Of a stretch of DNA of 34,497 nucleotides, positions 16,007 to 24,548 are shown piece after piece; the stretch's first letter is position 1; each line of letters begins with the position of its first letter. The notes below the pieces were generated by a model. That model was not told the DNA's origin. It was given only the letters and a program-made list of their open reading frames with translations, and did no database searches. The translations under genes were made by a program, and so were the position numbers. The DNA is from Rikenella microfusus (GTDB lineage Bacteria; Bacteroidota; Bacteroidia; Bacteroidales; VadinHA17). The DNA lies in the NCBI GenBank assembly GCA_020722575.1, contig DYKN01000032.1, positions 1 through 34,497 on the forward strand. Direction: 5' to 3'.

Positions 16007-16581
16007 AACTCAAGGAAATTTTTTAAAACCAGTTCTCCTTCGGAAGATGATTTTTCAGGATGAAACTGCGTTGCGAAAAAATTATCTTTCTGCATTGCCG
16101 CGCTGAAAGGAAGTATGTATTCACAAACGGCTGAAGTAAAACTTCCCGTTTCAGCGTAGTAGCTGTGAACATAATACATGTTGTCAGTTACTTTAAGCCC
16201 TTTGAAAAGTTGTCCTGATATGCTTTTAAAATTATTCCATCCGATATGAGGGACGAGGTCAAGGGAAGGAAATTTTTTTACCATGGTATCGAATACACCA
16301 AGGCACTGTGTATCATCCTCTTCTGTATACCTGCACAAAAGCTGTAGGCCCAGGCATATACCAAGCACTGGCTGCCGCAGAGAAATAATTACCCTGTCGA
16401 GTCCTTTGTATTTCAGATATTCAATTGCAGGTCGGGCATGGCCGACGCCCGGAATAATAACCTTGTCGGCTGACCTTATTACTTTTTCATCGTCGGTTAT
16501 TACCGAAGGATAACCGGCACGGTCGAGAGCATTCTGAACCGACCTGATGTTGCCTTCATTGTATTTTAGTATTGCTATCAT
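16003..16581 (-). CDS. hisH: Imidazole glycerol phosphate synthase, glutaminase subunit
   Basis: HisH is the class I glutamine amidotransferase that supplies ammonia to HisF. The catalytic triad is visible: Cys76 in LGICLGLQLL, and His174 and Glu176 in FHPEKSS. The N-terminus AILKYNEGNIRSVQNALDRAG and the oxyanion strand IPGVGHA are typical. Its 192 residues match the family. It overlaps hisB by 4 bp and hisA by 4 bp. Confidence 0.97.
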   Translation of the reverse strand: MIAILKYNEGNIRSVQNALDRAGYPSVITDDEKVIRSADKVIIPGVGHARPAIEYLKYKGLDRVIISLRQPVLGICLGLQLLCRYTEEDDTQCLGVFDTMVKKFPSLDLVPHIGWNNFKSISGQLFKGLKVTDNMYYVHSYYAETGSFTSAVCEYILPFSAAMQKDNFFATQFHPEKSSSEGELVLKNFLEL

Positions 16582-17666
16582 ATTGATCCTTTGGTACTTG
16601 GTACAGTACTGATTCCAGTCTTTTTAACAGCCATTCCGAGAGCTTTTCCAAAAGCTTTGAATATTGCTTCTGCTTTGTGATGCTCATTATTTCCTTCTGC
16701 TTTGATATGGATATTGCACCCAATATTATCTGCAAGTGTTTTAAAGAAGTGGAAAAACATTTCTGCCGGCATGTTGCCAATCTTTTCTCTTTGAAATTCT
16801 GCATCCCATACAAGCCACGGCCTGCCGCCAAGGTCAATTGCTACTGATGCAAGTGAGTCATCCATGGGTACTGTAAAGCCATATCTGCCTATTCCTTTTC
16901 TAAACCCGAGGGCTTTTTTTAAAGCTCTTCCAAATGTTATTGCACAATCTTCAATGGTATGATGTTCATCAACATTCAGATCACCTTCTGCAGAAATAAT
17001 TATATCAATATTTCCGTGACGTGCTATTTGTAAGAGCATATGGTCGAAGAAACCTATTCCGGTATTTATTGAACCATTTCCGGATCCGTCAAGGTTTACT
17101 TCAGCCTTGATATTTGTCTCGGATGTTCGATACTCTTCAACCGCGGTACGGTTAAGGCCTGTAAGGAACCTGTAAATTTCATTCCATGAGGATGTACACA
17201 GCGAAGCATTGGGTGATGTCTTCCCTCCGAAAAGAATAGCTCCGCAACCCAGGTTTTGTGCTAATTCAACATCAGTAAGTCGATCACCTATAACCCATGA
17301 TGACTGCAGATCAATTCCCTGTGACAGATATCTGGTCAGCAATGCTGTGCCGGGTTTTCTTGTCGATGCTTTCTCTTCAGGGAGACTCCTGTCAATAAAA
17401 ATTTCTGCAAACTCAATTCCTTCACCATTGAGAATATTCAACATTTTATTATGAGCAGGCCAGAAAGTATCTTCAGGAAAAAGGTCGGTTCCCAGCCCAT
17501 CCTGATTGGTTACCATAACCAGTTCATAATCAGTGCTGGCAACAATCTGCGACAGGGCAGTAATTACTCCGGGTATGAATTCAAGTTTTTCAAGTGAGTC
17601 AACCTGTTCATCAGGAGGCTCTTTAAGAATCGTTCCGTCTCTGTCAATAAATAATGTCTTTTTCAC
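16578..17666 (-). CDS. hisB: Bifunctional histidinol-phosphatase / imidazoleglycerol-phosphate dehydratase
   Basis: The product catalyses two non-consecutive steps. Residues about 1-165 are a HAD phosphatase: FIDRDGT with Asp8 and Asp10, VTNQDG, and GDRLTDVELA. Residues about 175-362 are the dehydratase with paired metal-binding motifs DEHHTIED and NEHHKAEAIFKAFGKAL and the GIGFFDHMLLQIARH loop. The start is GTG (17664-17666), since no ATG precedes FIDRDGT. A 60-codon ORF ends 2 bp upstream, separating hisB from hisC. The fused form is typical of Bacteroidota and enterobacteria. Confidence 0.96.
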   Translation of the reverse strand: MKKTLFIDRDGTILKEPPDEQVDSLEKLEFIPGVITALSQIVASTDYELVMVTNQDGLGTDLFPEDTFWPAHNKMLNILNGEGIEFAEIFIDRSLPEEKASTRKPGTALLTRYLSQGIDLQSSWVIGDRLTDVELAQNLGCGAILFGGKTSPNASLCTSSWNEIYRFLTGLNRTAVEEYRTSETNIKAEVNLDGSGNGSINTGIGFFDHMLLQIARHGNIDIIISAEGDLNVDEHHTIEDCAITFGRALKKALGFRKGIGRYGFTVPMDDSLASVAIDLGGRPWLVWDAEFQREKIGNMPAEMFFHFFKTLADNIGCNIHIKAEGNNEHHKAEAIFKAFGKALGMAVKKTGISTVPSTKGSI

Positions 17667-17668
17667 AC

Positions 17669-17851
17669 TTAATTTATTTGGTTAAAATATAAAATCATTT
17701 CTGAAAATACTTTTCCTGCATTTCTCGAGGAATGTGAAAAATATGCCAAAAGAAATTTCCCCGGCATCATTAACCTTCCCGGTTTTATTATAACCTGCAA
17801 ATGGTTTGAGGTAAAAATATTTATGTTTCCCGGGGTGCGCATCATAATCAC
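17669..17851 (-). CDS. Possible small protein between hisC and hisB
   Basis: A 60-codon frame starts at GTG 17849-17851, whose bases overlap the hisC stop as GTGA, and stops 2 bp before the hisB GTG. In-frame ATGs follow at codons 3 and 4. The predicted peptide is basic, with Ile, Phe and Met, and I recognise no family. The exact fit between the two genes suggests it is translated, perhaps only to couple hisB translation to hisC. The composition does not strongly look like a folded protein, and the 183 bp could instead be an insertion without a product. Confidence 0.35.
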   Translation of the reverse strand: MIMMRTPGNINIFTSNHLQVIIKPGRLMMPGKFLLAYFSHSSRNAGKVFSEMILYFNQIN

Positions 17852-18879
17852 ATTAAAATGTTTTTAAGAGTCTCAAGGAGGAGGTCGTTTTCATAATGAG
17901 TGCCAATTGTAATCCTGAGGCAGTTTTCAACAAGTGAAGATCTGTTTCTTACAATTATATCATTGTTAACCAGTTTATTGTATATGTAATTTGCATCAGT
18001 AACCTTAACCAGCAGGAAGTTGGCATCAGACGGGAAAACTTTTATGGTTATGGGTAATTTTTTTATCTCTTCGGCCACTCTTTCCCGTTCGCTGATAATT
18101 TCATGTACCTGCTTCCTGTAATCTATCCCTTGCGAGAGTTTTTCAAGGGCCGCTTTTTGATTTATTGTACTTACATTATAAGGAGGTTTTACTTTGTTAT
18201 AGTAACTTATTATTTCAGGATTTGTAATTGCTATTCCAATTCTTGCAGCTGCAAGCCCCAGTGCTTTGCTGAAGGTCTGCATAACAATAAGATTTGGATA
18301 TTTTTCAGTTTTTTTCAGGAAGGATGGTTTTTCGCTGAAGTCGGAGTAAGCCTCATCGAGCAGGACTATCCCTTTGAAGTTTCTGATAATATATTCGATG
18401 CTTTCAGGATGCATGCTGTTGCCGGTGGGATTGTTGGGAGAACAGATGAATATTACCTTGAGGTTTTCATCGCCGAAATATTTTTCAGCATTATTGATAT
18501 CAATCTGGAAGTTGTCGTTCAGGGGTACTTTAATTATCTTCAGTTCGTTTATTGATGCTGAAACCTCGTACATCCCGTAGGTAGGCGGGAAGATCATTAC
18601 CTTGTCATTCCCGGGGTTACCGAAAATTCTTAATGTAAGATCAATAATTTCGTCGCTGCCGTTACCGATAAAAAGATACTCGCTTGTAATATCTTTGTGT
18701 CGTGACAATTCTTTTTTCAGTTTCTGTTGATATGGGTCGGGATAACGGTTGAGAGTTCCGTATGGGTTTTCATTGGCATCGAGAAATACGCCAGGTTTTC
18801 CGCTGTATTCATCACGAGCTGATGAATAGGGTTGCAGATTCCTGATATTTTCTCTTACAAGTTTGCTTATATCGATCAT
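17848..18879 (-). CDS. hisC: Histidinol-phosphate aminotransferase
   Basis: HisC transaminates imidazole acetol phosphate to histidinol phosphate. This is a class I/II aminotransferase of 343 residues with FLDANENPYG near the N-terminus, NGSDEIIDLTLR, CSPNNPTGN, LLDEAYSDF and the PLP lysine Lys205 in QTFSKALGLAAARIG. The C-terminal RNRS and LRITIGTHYENDLLL contain the conserved carboxylate/phosphate arginines. It begins 9 bp after hisD. The position inside the his block decides between HisC and related transaminases. Confidence 0.96.
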   Translation of the reverse strand: MIDISKLVRENIRNLQPYSSARDEYSGKPGVFLDANENPYGTLNRYPDPYQQKLKKELSRHKDITSEYLFIGNGSDEIIDLTLRIFGNPGNDKVMIFPPTYGMYEVSASINELKIIKVPLNDNFQIDINNAEKYFGDENLKVIFICSPNNPTGNSMHPESIEYIIRNFKGIVLLDEAYSDFSEKPSFLKKTEKYPNLIVMQTFSKALGLAAARIGIAITNPEIISYYNKVKPPYNVSTINQKAALEKLSQGIDYRKQVHEIISERERVAEEIKKLPITIKVFPSDANFLLVKVTDANYIYNKLVNNDIIVRNRSSLVENCLRITIGTHYENDLLLETLKNILM

Positions 18880-18888
18880 TTTTTATTT

Positions 18889-20160
18889 TTATAATCTAAT
18901 TTTAACTGCATTACTGTGAGCAGTCAGCTGTTCTGCTTCTGCCATTTCAATTACATCGGGCCCTATAGTTAGCAGGCCATCGTGGTTAACTTCCTGAAAG
19001 AAGATATTTTTCATAAAGCTCTCAACTGAAAGTCCGCTATAACTATGTGCAAATCCGTTAGTTGGCAATGTATGGTTTGGTCCTGAAGCATAATCACCAA
19101 GGCTTTCACAGCTGTAGGGTCCTATGAATACGGAACCTGCAGAAGTAACTTTTTCTGCCACTTCGTTACTATTGCGGCAGTTGATAATAAGGTGTTCGGG
19201 GGCATAAATATTGCTGAATGCAATACAGTCATCAATTGAAGGAAGGAGGATGGCCATACTGTTTTCAAGTGATTGCCGGGCTGTTTTCTCTCTTGAAAGG
19301 TTTCTGATCTGTTTTTTTATCTCAATTTCAGCTTCATCTATGGTTGTTTCAGATGTTGTAACCAGTACTGTCTGACTATCAGGTCCATGTTCAGCCTGGG
19401 AGAGAAGATCAGCCGCGATATAATCAGGCTTTGCAGTTTCATCAGCAATAACAAGTACTTCACTCGGACCGGCTGGCATATCAATGGCAACTCCATGTTG
19501 TTGAACAATTTCTTTAGCTCTGGTAACGTATCGGTTACCGGGGCCGAAAATCTTATTTACTTTTGGAATAGTTTGCGTACCGAATGCCATTGCCGCAATG
19601 GCCTGAGCGCCGCCTGCCTTATATATATTTTTGATATTCAACAATTTCGCAGTATAGAGGATAATCGGATTTATTCTGCTGTCCTTTCCGGGAGGAGTAC
19701 AGATTATTATTTCCCTGCAGCCTGCCAGCCTGGCGGGTATGCCCAGCATCAGCACTGTGGAAAAGAGAGGTGCACTTCCGCCAGGAATGTAAAGTCCAAC
19801 TTTTTCAATAGGCACACTCTTCTTCCAGCATCTCACTCCGGTTGATGTAACAACTGAAATATCATTCTGGAGCAATGAAGCATGAAACTTTTCAATATTT
19901 CTTTTTGCTCTGCCAATTGCCTTCTTCAGAGCAGGGGAGACTGATTCTTCAGATTGTTCAAGTTCATCCTCCGATACTTTAAGCGATGCAGGCCTTATGC
20001 CGTCGAATTTCAAGGAATACTGAAAAAGAGCTTCATCGCCCCTGAGGTAGACATTATCGATAATCTGCTGAACAGTCTCAAATATTTCTCTGTCATCAGA
20101 TAATGGTCTATTACAGAGCGATTCCCATGTATCTGCCGATGGCATGAAGAATTTTTTCAT
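18889..20160 (-). CDS. hisD: Histidinol dehydrogenase
   Basis: HisD is the zinc-dependent, NAD-linked last enzyme, oxidising histidinol to histidine in two steps. The 423-residue product shows VGLYIPGGSAPLFSTVLMLGIPA, KAGGAQAIAAMAFGT, FGPGNRYV, the long DMPAGPSEVLVIADE, the zinc/catalytic segment DLLSQAEHGPDSQ and the C-terminal IYAPEHLII. It overlaps hisG by one base and ends 9 bp before hisC. Confidence 0.97.
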   Translation of the reverse strand: MKKFFMPSADTWESLCNRPLSDDREIFETVQQIIDNVYLRGDEALFQYSLKFDGIRPASLKVSEDELEQSEESVSPALKKAIGRAKRNIEKFHASLLQNDISVVTSTGVRCWKKSVPIEKVGLYIPGGSAPLFSTVLMLGIPARLAGCREIIICTPPGKDSRINPIILYTAKLLNIKNIYKAGGAQAIAAMAFGTQTIPKVNKIFGPGNRYVTRAKEIVQQHGVAIDMPAGPSEVLVIADETAKPDYIAADLLSQAEHGPDSQTVLVTTSETTIDEAEIEIKKQIRNLSREKTARQSLENSMAILLPSIDDCIAFSNIYAPEHLIINCRNSNEVAEKVTSAGSVFIGPYSCESLGDYASGPNHTLPTNGFAHSYSGLSVESFMKNIFFQEVNHDGLLTIGPDVIEMAEAEQLTAHSNAVKIRL

Positions 20161-21017
20161 TATTTAATCATTTTTTCGATTGGTATAACAAGAATCCCTT
20201 CGGCTCCTGCCTCTCGCAACATATTAATTCTTTCCCAGAAATCATCCTCTCTTACAACCGAATGGAGGCTCACCCATCCTTTCTCAACCAGTGGCAGGAT
20301 GGTTGGACTTTTCATTCCGGGCAATATCTCTGCAATTTTAGGTACTGCCGATTCTGGTGCATTAAGCAGGATATATTTGTGTTCGCCGGCATTTTTGACT
20401 GCTCTGATTCTGAAAAGAAGCCTTTCGAGTATCTCAACTTTTTTTTGTGGAAGGTTCTTACTGGCAACCAGTACGGCCTGACTTTTAAGAATGGTAACAA
20501 CTTCTTTCAACCCGTTTGTCATCAGAGTACTTCCTGAGCTTACAATGTCGCAAACAGCATCGGCAAGCCCAATGCCTGGTGCAATTTCAACACTTCCGCT
20601 AATCTCTTCAATTTCGGCGATGATGTTGTTTTTCCTTAAATAATCCGAAAGAATTTCCGGGTAGCTTGTTGCAATTTTCTTCCCGTTGAAATATTCCAGT
20701 CCATGGTATTCGTCTTCTTTTGGTATTGCAAGACTCAGGTGACATTTTGCAAATCCAAGCTTTTCAACAATCCTGATATCCCTTTTTTTCTCGGCGACGA
20801 TGTTTTCGCCAACTATTCCAGCATCTGCAACCCCCTGTTCAACATACTGAGGTATGTCATCGTCGCGAAGGAACAATATTTCGACCGGAAAATTTGTTGC
20901 AGTAGATTTCAACACACCGGTACCGTTTGAAAACTTTAATCCGCACTCTTCAAGCAGTTTTTTCGAGCTTTCGTTGAGCCTGCCCGACTTTTGGACAGCT
21001 ATTTTAAGTTCATTCAT
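20160..21017 (-). CDS. hisG: ATP phosphoribosyltransferase, long form
   Basis: HisG joins ATP and PRPP, the committed step of histidine synthesis. I start at ATG 21015-21017 (285 residues, MNELKIAVQKSGRL); the previous codon is TTG. The catalytic domain shows VEQGVADAGIVGENIV and the PRPP-loop region DAVCDIVSSGSTLMTNGL. The extra C-terminal domain of about 75 residues (PTILPLVEKGWVSLHSVV) marks the long, hexameric form that binds histidine for feedback inhibition and needs no HisZ. It is the first structural gene after the His leader attenuator. Confidence 0.96.
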   Translation of the reverse strand: MNELKIAVQKSGRLNESSKKLLEECGLKFSNGTGVLKSTATNFPVEILFLRDDDIPQYVEQGVADAGIVGENIVAEKKRDIRIVEKLGFAKCHLSLAIPKEDEYHGLEYFNGKKIATSYPEILSDYLRKNNIIAEIEEISGSVEIAPGIGLADAVCDIVSSGSTLMTNGLKEVVTILKSQAVLVASKNLPQKKVEILERLLFRIRAVKNAGEHKYILLNAPESAVPKIAEILPGMKSPTILPLVEKGWVSLHSVVREDDFWERINMLREAGAEGILVIPIEKMIK

Positions 21018-21041
21018 CAATAGAAAATTTTACATTAAAAT

Positions 21042-21073
21042 AAAAAAACCCGTCTGAGTTTCCTCAGACGGGT
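21042..21073 (-). terminator. Attenuator terminator of the his block
   Basis: On the minus strand ACCCGUCUGAG and CUCAGACGGGU form an 11-bp perfect stem with a four-base loop, followed by U7. It lies 30 nt after the His leader stop codon and 25 bp before hisG. Confidence 0.93.
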
Positions 21074-21102
21074 CAAAGATATCTTTTATCACAACAACAG
21101 CA

Positions 21103-21162
21103 TCACTTACTCGCCTGAGGAGAGCTTATATGATGATGCTGATGTGTAAAAATGTTGTTCAT
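21103..21162 (-). CDS. His leader peptide (19 aa)
   Basis: The frame runs from ATG 21160-21162 to TGA 21103-21105. Residues 7-11 are HQHHH, four His in five codons. It starts 18 bp downstream of a TATCTTTG element and is followed by an intrinsic terminator and hisG. This matches the logic of the classic enterobacterial his leader, though with fewer His codons. I infer control by tRNA-His charging. Confidence 0.92.
   Translation of the reverse strand: MNNIFTHQHHHISSPQASK
21112..21120 (-). promoter_or_regulatory. Antiterminator segment of the his attenuator
   Basis: The minus-strand segment CCTCAGGCG in leader codons 15-17 can pair with CGUCUGAGG (21062-21070) in the terminator's 5' arm: nine pairs, one of them G-U. 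A ribosome stalled on the His codons leaves it free, so the terminator is disrupted. Confidence 0.8.
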
Positions 21163-21179
21163 TTTAATTTTTTATGTGG

Positions 21180-21211
21180 CAAAGATATAATTTTTAAATT
21201 TAAAAAACAAA
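21180..21211 (-). promoter_or_regulatory. Promoter of the his leader block
   Basis: On the minus strand TTTG (21208-21211) is separated by 20 bp from TATCTTTG (21180-21187), a perfect match to the Bacteroidota promoter pattern. It lies 62 bp after the leuB stop codon with no terminator hairpin between them. Confidence 0.8.
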
Positions 21212-21273
21212 ATATATTAATTTTATTTATTGTCGGTCTCTTTTTGACTGATTAATGAATAAATAAAGGATTA

Positions 21274-22335
21274 TTAAACTTTTTCTGCCACCATGTCACC
21301 GACCTCTGTAGTAGAATATCCCATTTTTCCGGCTGACAGATCCTTTATTTTATTTGTGGTTACATAAATAATAGCGTTTTCGATTGCATTTGCTGCATTT
21401 TCTTCACCGAGATGTTCGAGCATCATTGCTCCTGAGGCTATTGCAGCAAGGGGATTAATTACATTTTTTCCTGTATATTTTGGAGCCGATCCGCCTATTG
21501 GCTCAAACATTGAAACACCTTCAGGGTTGATGTTACCGCCTGCTGCAATACCCATACCTCCCTGAGTTATTGCACCCAGATCGGTGATGATGTCACCAAA
21601 CATGTTGGTTGTAACAATTACGTCAAACCATTCTGGATTTTTGACCATCCACATACATGTTGCATCAACATGATAATATTCTCTTTTGATATCGGGATAC
21701 AGTGTGTTTCCCATTTCATGAAATGCTCTTTCCCAGAGATCGAAAACATAGGTCAGGACATTTGTTTTACCGCACAGTGCCAGGGTTTTTTTACGGTTTC
21801 TTTTCCGCGTATATTCAAAAGCATATTTAAGACAACGGTCGACCTGCATCCTGTTATAAATCATGTTCTGGATAGCAACTTCGTGAGGAGTGCCTTTCAT
21901 AGTAACGCCTCCTGAACCAGTGTAAACATCTCCCGTATTTTCTCTTATAACAACGTAATCAATGTGTTCCGGCCCTTTATCTTTCAGTGGGGTTTTTACT
22001 CCGGGGTAAAGTTTTACCGGTCGCAGATTTATGTACTGGTCGAGTTCAAATCTCAGCCGGAGAAGAATTCCTTTTTCAAGAATGCCAGGTTTGACATCAG
22101 GATGTCCTATTGCGCCTAGCAGGATGGCGTCAAACTTTTTGAGTTCATCAATTGCTCCTTCAGGGAGTGTTTCGCCTGTACGCATGTAACGTTCCCCTCC
22201 AAAATCATATTCATAAAAATTAATGCCGAAGTTGTGCCGCCCTGCTGCTGCCTTAAGTACTTTAATACTTTCCTTTACCACTTCAGGGCCTGTTCCGTCG
22301 CCGGGAATAACTGCAATGTTGTAATTTCTGTTCAT
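21274..22335 (-). CDS. leuB: 3-isopropylmalate dehydrogenase
   Basis: LeuB oxidatively decarboxylates 3-isopropylmalate using NAD; it can also handle 3-methylmalate in the citramalate route to isoleucine. The 353-residue product shows [24 protein letters not shown], the [17 protein letters not shown] substrate-arginine region, [39 protein letters not shown] with metal-binding Asp residues, and [20 protein letters not shown] for NAD binding. It is the last gene of the ilv-leu block. Confidence 0.92.
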   Translation of the reverse strand: MNRNYNIAVIPGDGTGPEVVKESIKVLKAAAGRHNFGINFYEYDFGGERYMRTGETLPEGAIDELKKFDAILLGAIGHPDVKPGILEKGILLRLRFELDQYINLRPVKLYPGVKTPLKDKGPEHIDYVVIRENTGDVYTGSGGVTMKGTPHEVAIQNMIYNRMQVDRCLKYAFEYTRKRNRKKTLALCGKTNVLTYVFDLWERAFHEMGNTLYPDIKREYYHVDATCMWMVKNPEWFDVIVTTNMFGDIITDLGAITQGGMGIAAGGNINPEGVSMFEPIGGSAPKYTGKNVINPLAAIASGAMMLEHLGEENAANAIENAIIYVTTNKIKDLSAGKMGYSTTEVGDMVAEKV

Positions 22336-22363
22336 AAAACTGGTAAATTCTTAAAATTTAAAA

Positions 22364-23935
22364 TTATTTTAGAGTGTTATTGGCCGGAGAAGTGAATGTT
22401 TCAAGTTTCTGGCCAGAATTCTGATTTTCGATAATATTTAACATTCGTTCTGTTGCTTTAATTGCTGATTCTATCTGGTCTGCATCAAGCCCTTTTGTCC
22501 GGAATTCCCAACCTTTGTAATTCCATATTATTATTGTTTCAACAAGGGCATCTGTCTTACCTCCCGGAGGTATTGAAACTTTATAATCGTTTAATACAGG
22601 AAGTTCTTTGCCCAGACGTTTATAAATCTTTCGCAGAGCCTTCATAAAGGCATCATATTGTCCATCTCCTGAGGAGGTCTCCTCGTACACCTGTCCCTCA
22701 ACTTCAACAAGTATGCTTGCAATCGGTCGCATACCATAGGAAAGAGCGAGGGAATAATTTTTAATAAAAACCCGGTAAGGTATCTTTTCAGCTCCCAGAA
22801 CATCGGAAATGATAAATGGGAGATCTTCGGTTGTAACACTCTCTTTCTTATCGCCCAGTTCAATGACTCTTTGAGTTACACGTTCTATGGATTCCTGGGA
22901 AAGGTTCAAACCAAATTCCTCAAGGTTCTTCCTGATAGTTGCTTTACCTGAAAGTTTTCCGAGTGCATATTTTCTTTTTCTACCGAACCTTTCAGGCAAC
23001 AGGTTGTTGAAATATAGATTTGCTTTACTGTCGCCATCAGCATGAATGCCAGAAGTCTGTGTAAAGACATTTTCTCCTATAACAGGCTGGTTCACTGCAA
23101 TCCTAATTCCGCTGTATGATTCCACAACCTGACTGATCTTTGCCATCTCTGTTTCATTAACATTTGTTCGCATCGAAAGGTGGTCGTGAATTATTGCTAC
23201 AACGCTTGATAGTGGTACATTACCCGCTCTTTCACCCAGTCCGTTGACAGTGGTATGAATTCCTTTAATACCTGCTTTCAGAGCTGAGAATACGTTTGCA
23301 GCTGCCAAATCGTAATCATTATGCGGATGGAAATCGAAATGGAGTGTGGGGTATCTACTTACCATGGTTGAACAGAATTCAAATGTCTGGTCGGGATTGA
23401 GTATGCCCAGGGTATCAGGAAGCATAAACCGTTTGACATTTTCATCTTTGAGAGAACCGATCATATAATGCACATAATCGGGAGAATTGATCATTCCGTT
23501 CGACCAGTCTTCAAAGTACAGATTAACATCGATGCCCATTTCACCTGCCCGCCTGATGATATATTTAATTTCTTCAACATGCTGTTCAGGGCTCTTTCTT
23601 AACTGTTTTTCCAGATGACGGAGCGACCCTTTGCAAAGCAGGTTTATTACTTTCAGACCTGCTTTGTTTATCCATTCAAGTGAAATATCTCCGTCAATAA
23701 AGCCAAGTACTTCCACTCTTTTGAGCATGTTGTTTTTTGTTGCCCATTCGGCAATTCTGCAGGCTGCTTCAAATTCGCCTTTTGAGACACGGGCCGACGC
23801 TATCTCAATACGGTCAACCCCAACTTCTTTAAGCAAAAGCGATGCAATATGAAGTTTTTCAACAGGTGAATAGGAAACACCCTGCATCTGCTCCCCATCG
23901 CGAAGGGTCGTATCCATTACTTCGATTGTCTTCAT
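22364..23935 (-). CDS. Second isopropylmalate-synthase-like enzyme, likely citramalate synthase
   Basis: The 523-residue product belongs to the LeuA/CimA/homocitrate synthase family of acetyl-CoA condensing enzymes. It has the metal and substrate motif [13 protein letters not shown] at 7-19, HPHNDYDLAAANV, NGLGERAGNVPL, and a C-terminal allosteric domain (about 390-510) like LeuA. A true leuA is present two genes upstream in transcription order, so a different substrate is likely. Candidate is pyruvate, giving (R)-citramalate for isoleucine, because LeuC, LeuD and LeuB can process that product and no threonine deaminase gene lies in this block. This is an inference; a second isopropylmalate synthase remains possible. 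It overlaps leuD by 4 bp. Confidence 0.85.
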   Translation of the reverse strand: MKTIEVMDTTLRDGEQMQGVSYSPVEKLHIASLLLKEVGVDRIEIASARVSKGEFEAACRIAEWATKNNMLKRVEVLGFIDGDISLEWINKAGLKVINLLCKGSLRHLEKQLRKSPEQHVEEIKYIIRRAGEMGIDVNLYFEDWSNGMINSPDYVHYMIGSLKDENVKRFMLPDTLGILNPDQTFEFCSTMVSRYPTLHFDFHPHNDYDLAAANVFSALKAGIKGIHTTVNGLGERAGNVPLSSVVAIIHDHLSMRTNVNETEMAKISQVVESYSGIRIAVNQPVIGENVFTQTSGIHADGDSKANLYFNNLLPERFGRKRKYALGKLSGKATIRKNLEEFGLNLSQESIERVTQRVIELGDKKESVTTEDLPFIISDVLGAEKIPYRVFIKNYSLALSYGMRPIASILVEVEGQVYEETSSGDGQYDAFMKALRKIYKRLGKELPVLNDYKVSIPPGGKTDALVETIIIWNYKGWEFRTKGLDADQIESAIKATERMLNIIENQNSGQKLETFTSPANNTLK

Positions 23936-24528
23936 AATGGGTGATTTTTTTCAAATTCTTCAATAACGTTTTTAAGTCCCAGTAAATAATCAATATTATC
24001 CATTCCCTTAAGAAGGCACTCTTTTTTCCATTGATTTATATCAAATCTGACTGCCTTTCCAGTCCTGGGTATTTCAAGAAGCTGATGCTCAAGGTCAATT
24101 CTTACTCTCATTTCAGGATCCCTTTTAAGAAGCATAAAAAGGTTTTCAAGGAAATCCTGCGGTACAACAACAGGAAGAAGGCCATTATTAAGAGCATTAT
24201 TTTTGAAAATGTCGGCAAAAAAGCTTGATATTACAGCTCTGAAACCGTAATCGTAAAGAGCCCACACGGCATGCTCCCTGCTTGATCCACAACCGAAGTT
24301 TTTACCGGCAACGAGTATTGACCCTGAATATAAGTTATTGTTAAGAACAAAATCTTTAACAGGTTCTCCATTTTTATCGTACCTCCAGTCGTAAAACAGG
24401 TTTTTCCCCAGGCCCTCTCGTGATGTTGTAGTAAGGTATCTGGCAGGTATTATCTGGTCGGTATCAATGTTTTCAACCGGTAATGGTACGCACTTTGAAT
24501 CGAGTATGGTGAATTTTACACCTGGCAT
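23932..24528 (-). CDS. leuD: 3-isopropylmalate dehydratase, small subunit
   Basis: LeuD pairs with LeuC to isomerise 2- to 3-isopropylmalate. The 198-residue swivelling domain shows NIDTDQIIPARYLTT, ILVAGKNFGCGSSREHAVWAL and the C-terminal aconitase-like strand region. It begins 20 bp after leuC and overlaps the following gene by 4 bp (ATGA). Confidence 0.96.
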   Translation of the reverse strand: MPGVKFTILDSKCVPLPVENIDTDQIIPARYLTTTSREGLGKNLFYDWRYDKNGEPVKDFVLNNNLYSGSILVAGKNFGCGSSREHAVWALYDYGFRAVISSFFADIFKNNALNNGLLPVVVPQDFLENLFMLLKRDPEMRVRIDLEHQLLEIPRTGKAVRFDINQWKKECLLKGMDNIDYLLGLKNVIEEFEKNHPL

Positions 24529-24548
24529 GGTTATTATATTTTAATATT

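Noticed and set aside
18103..18555. 150-codon plus-strand frame opposite hisC
   Set aside because: Rich in Phe, Tyr and Cys without domain structure and fully antisense to hisC.
19387..19845. 152-codon plus-strand frame opposite hisD
   Set aside because: Antisense to conserved HisD motifs, with no signal or domain of its own.
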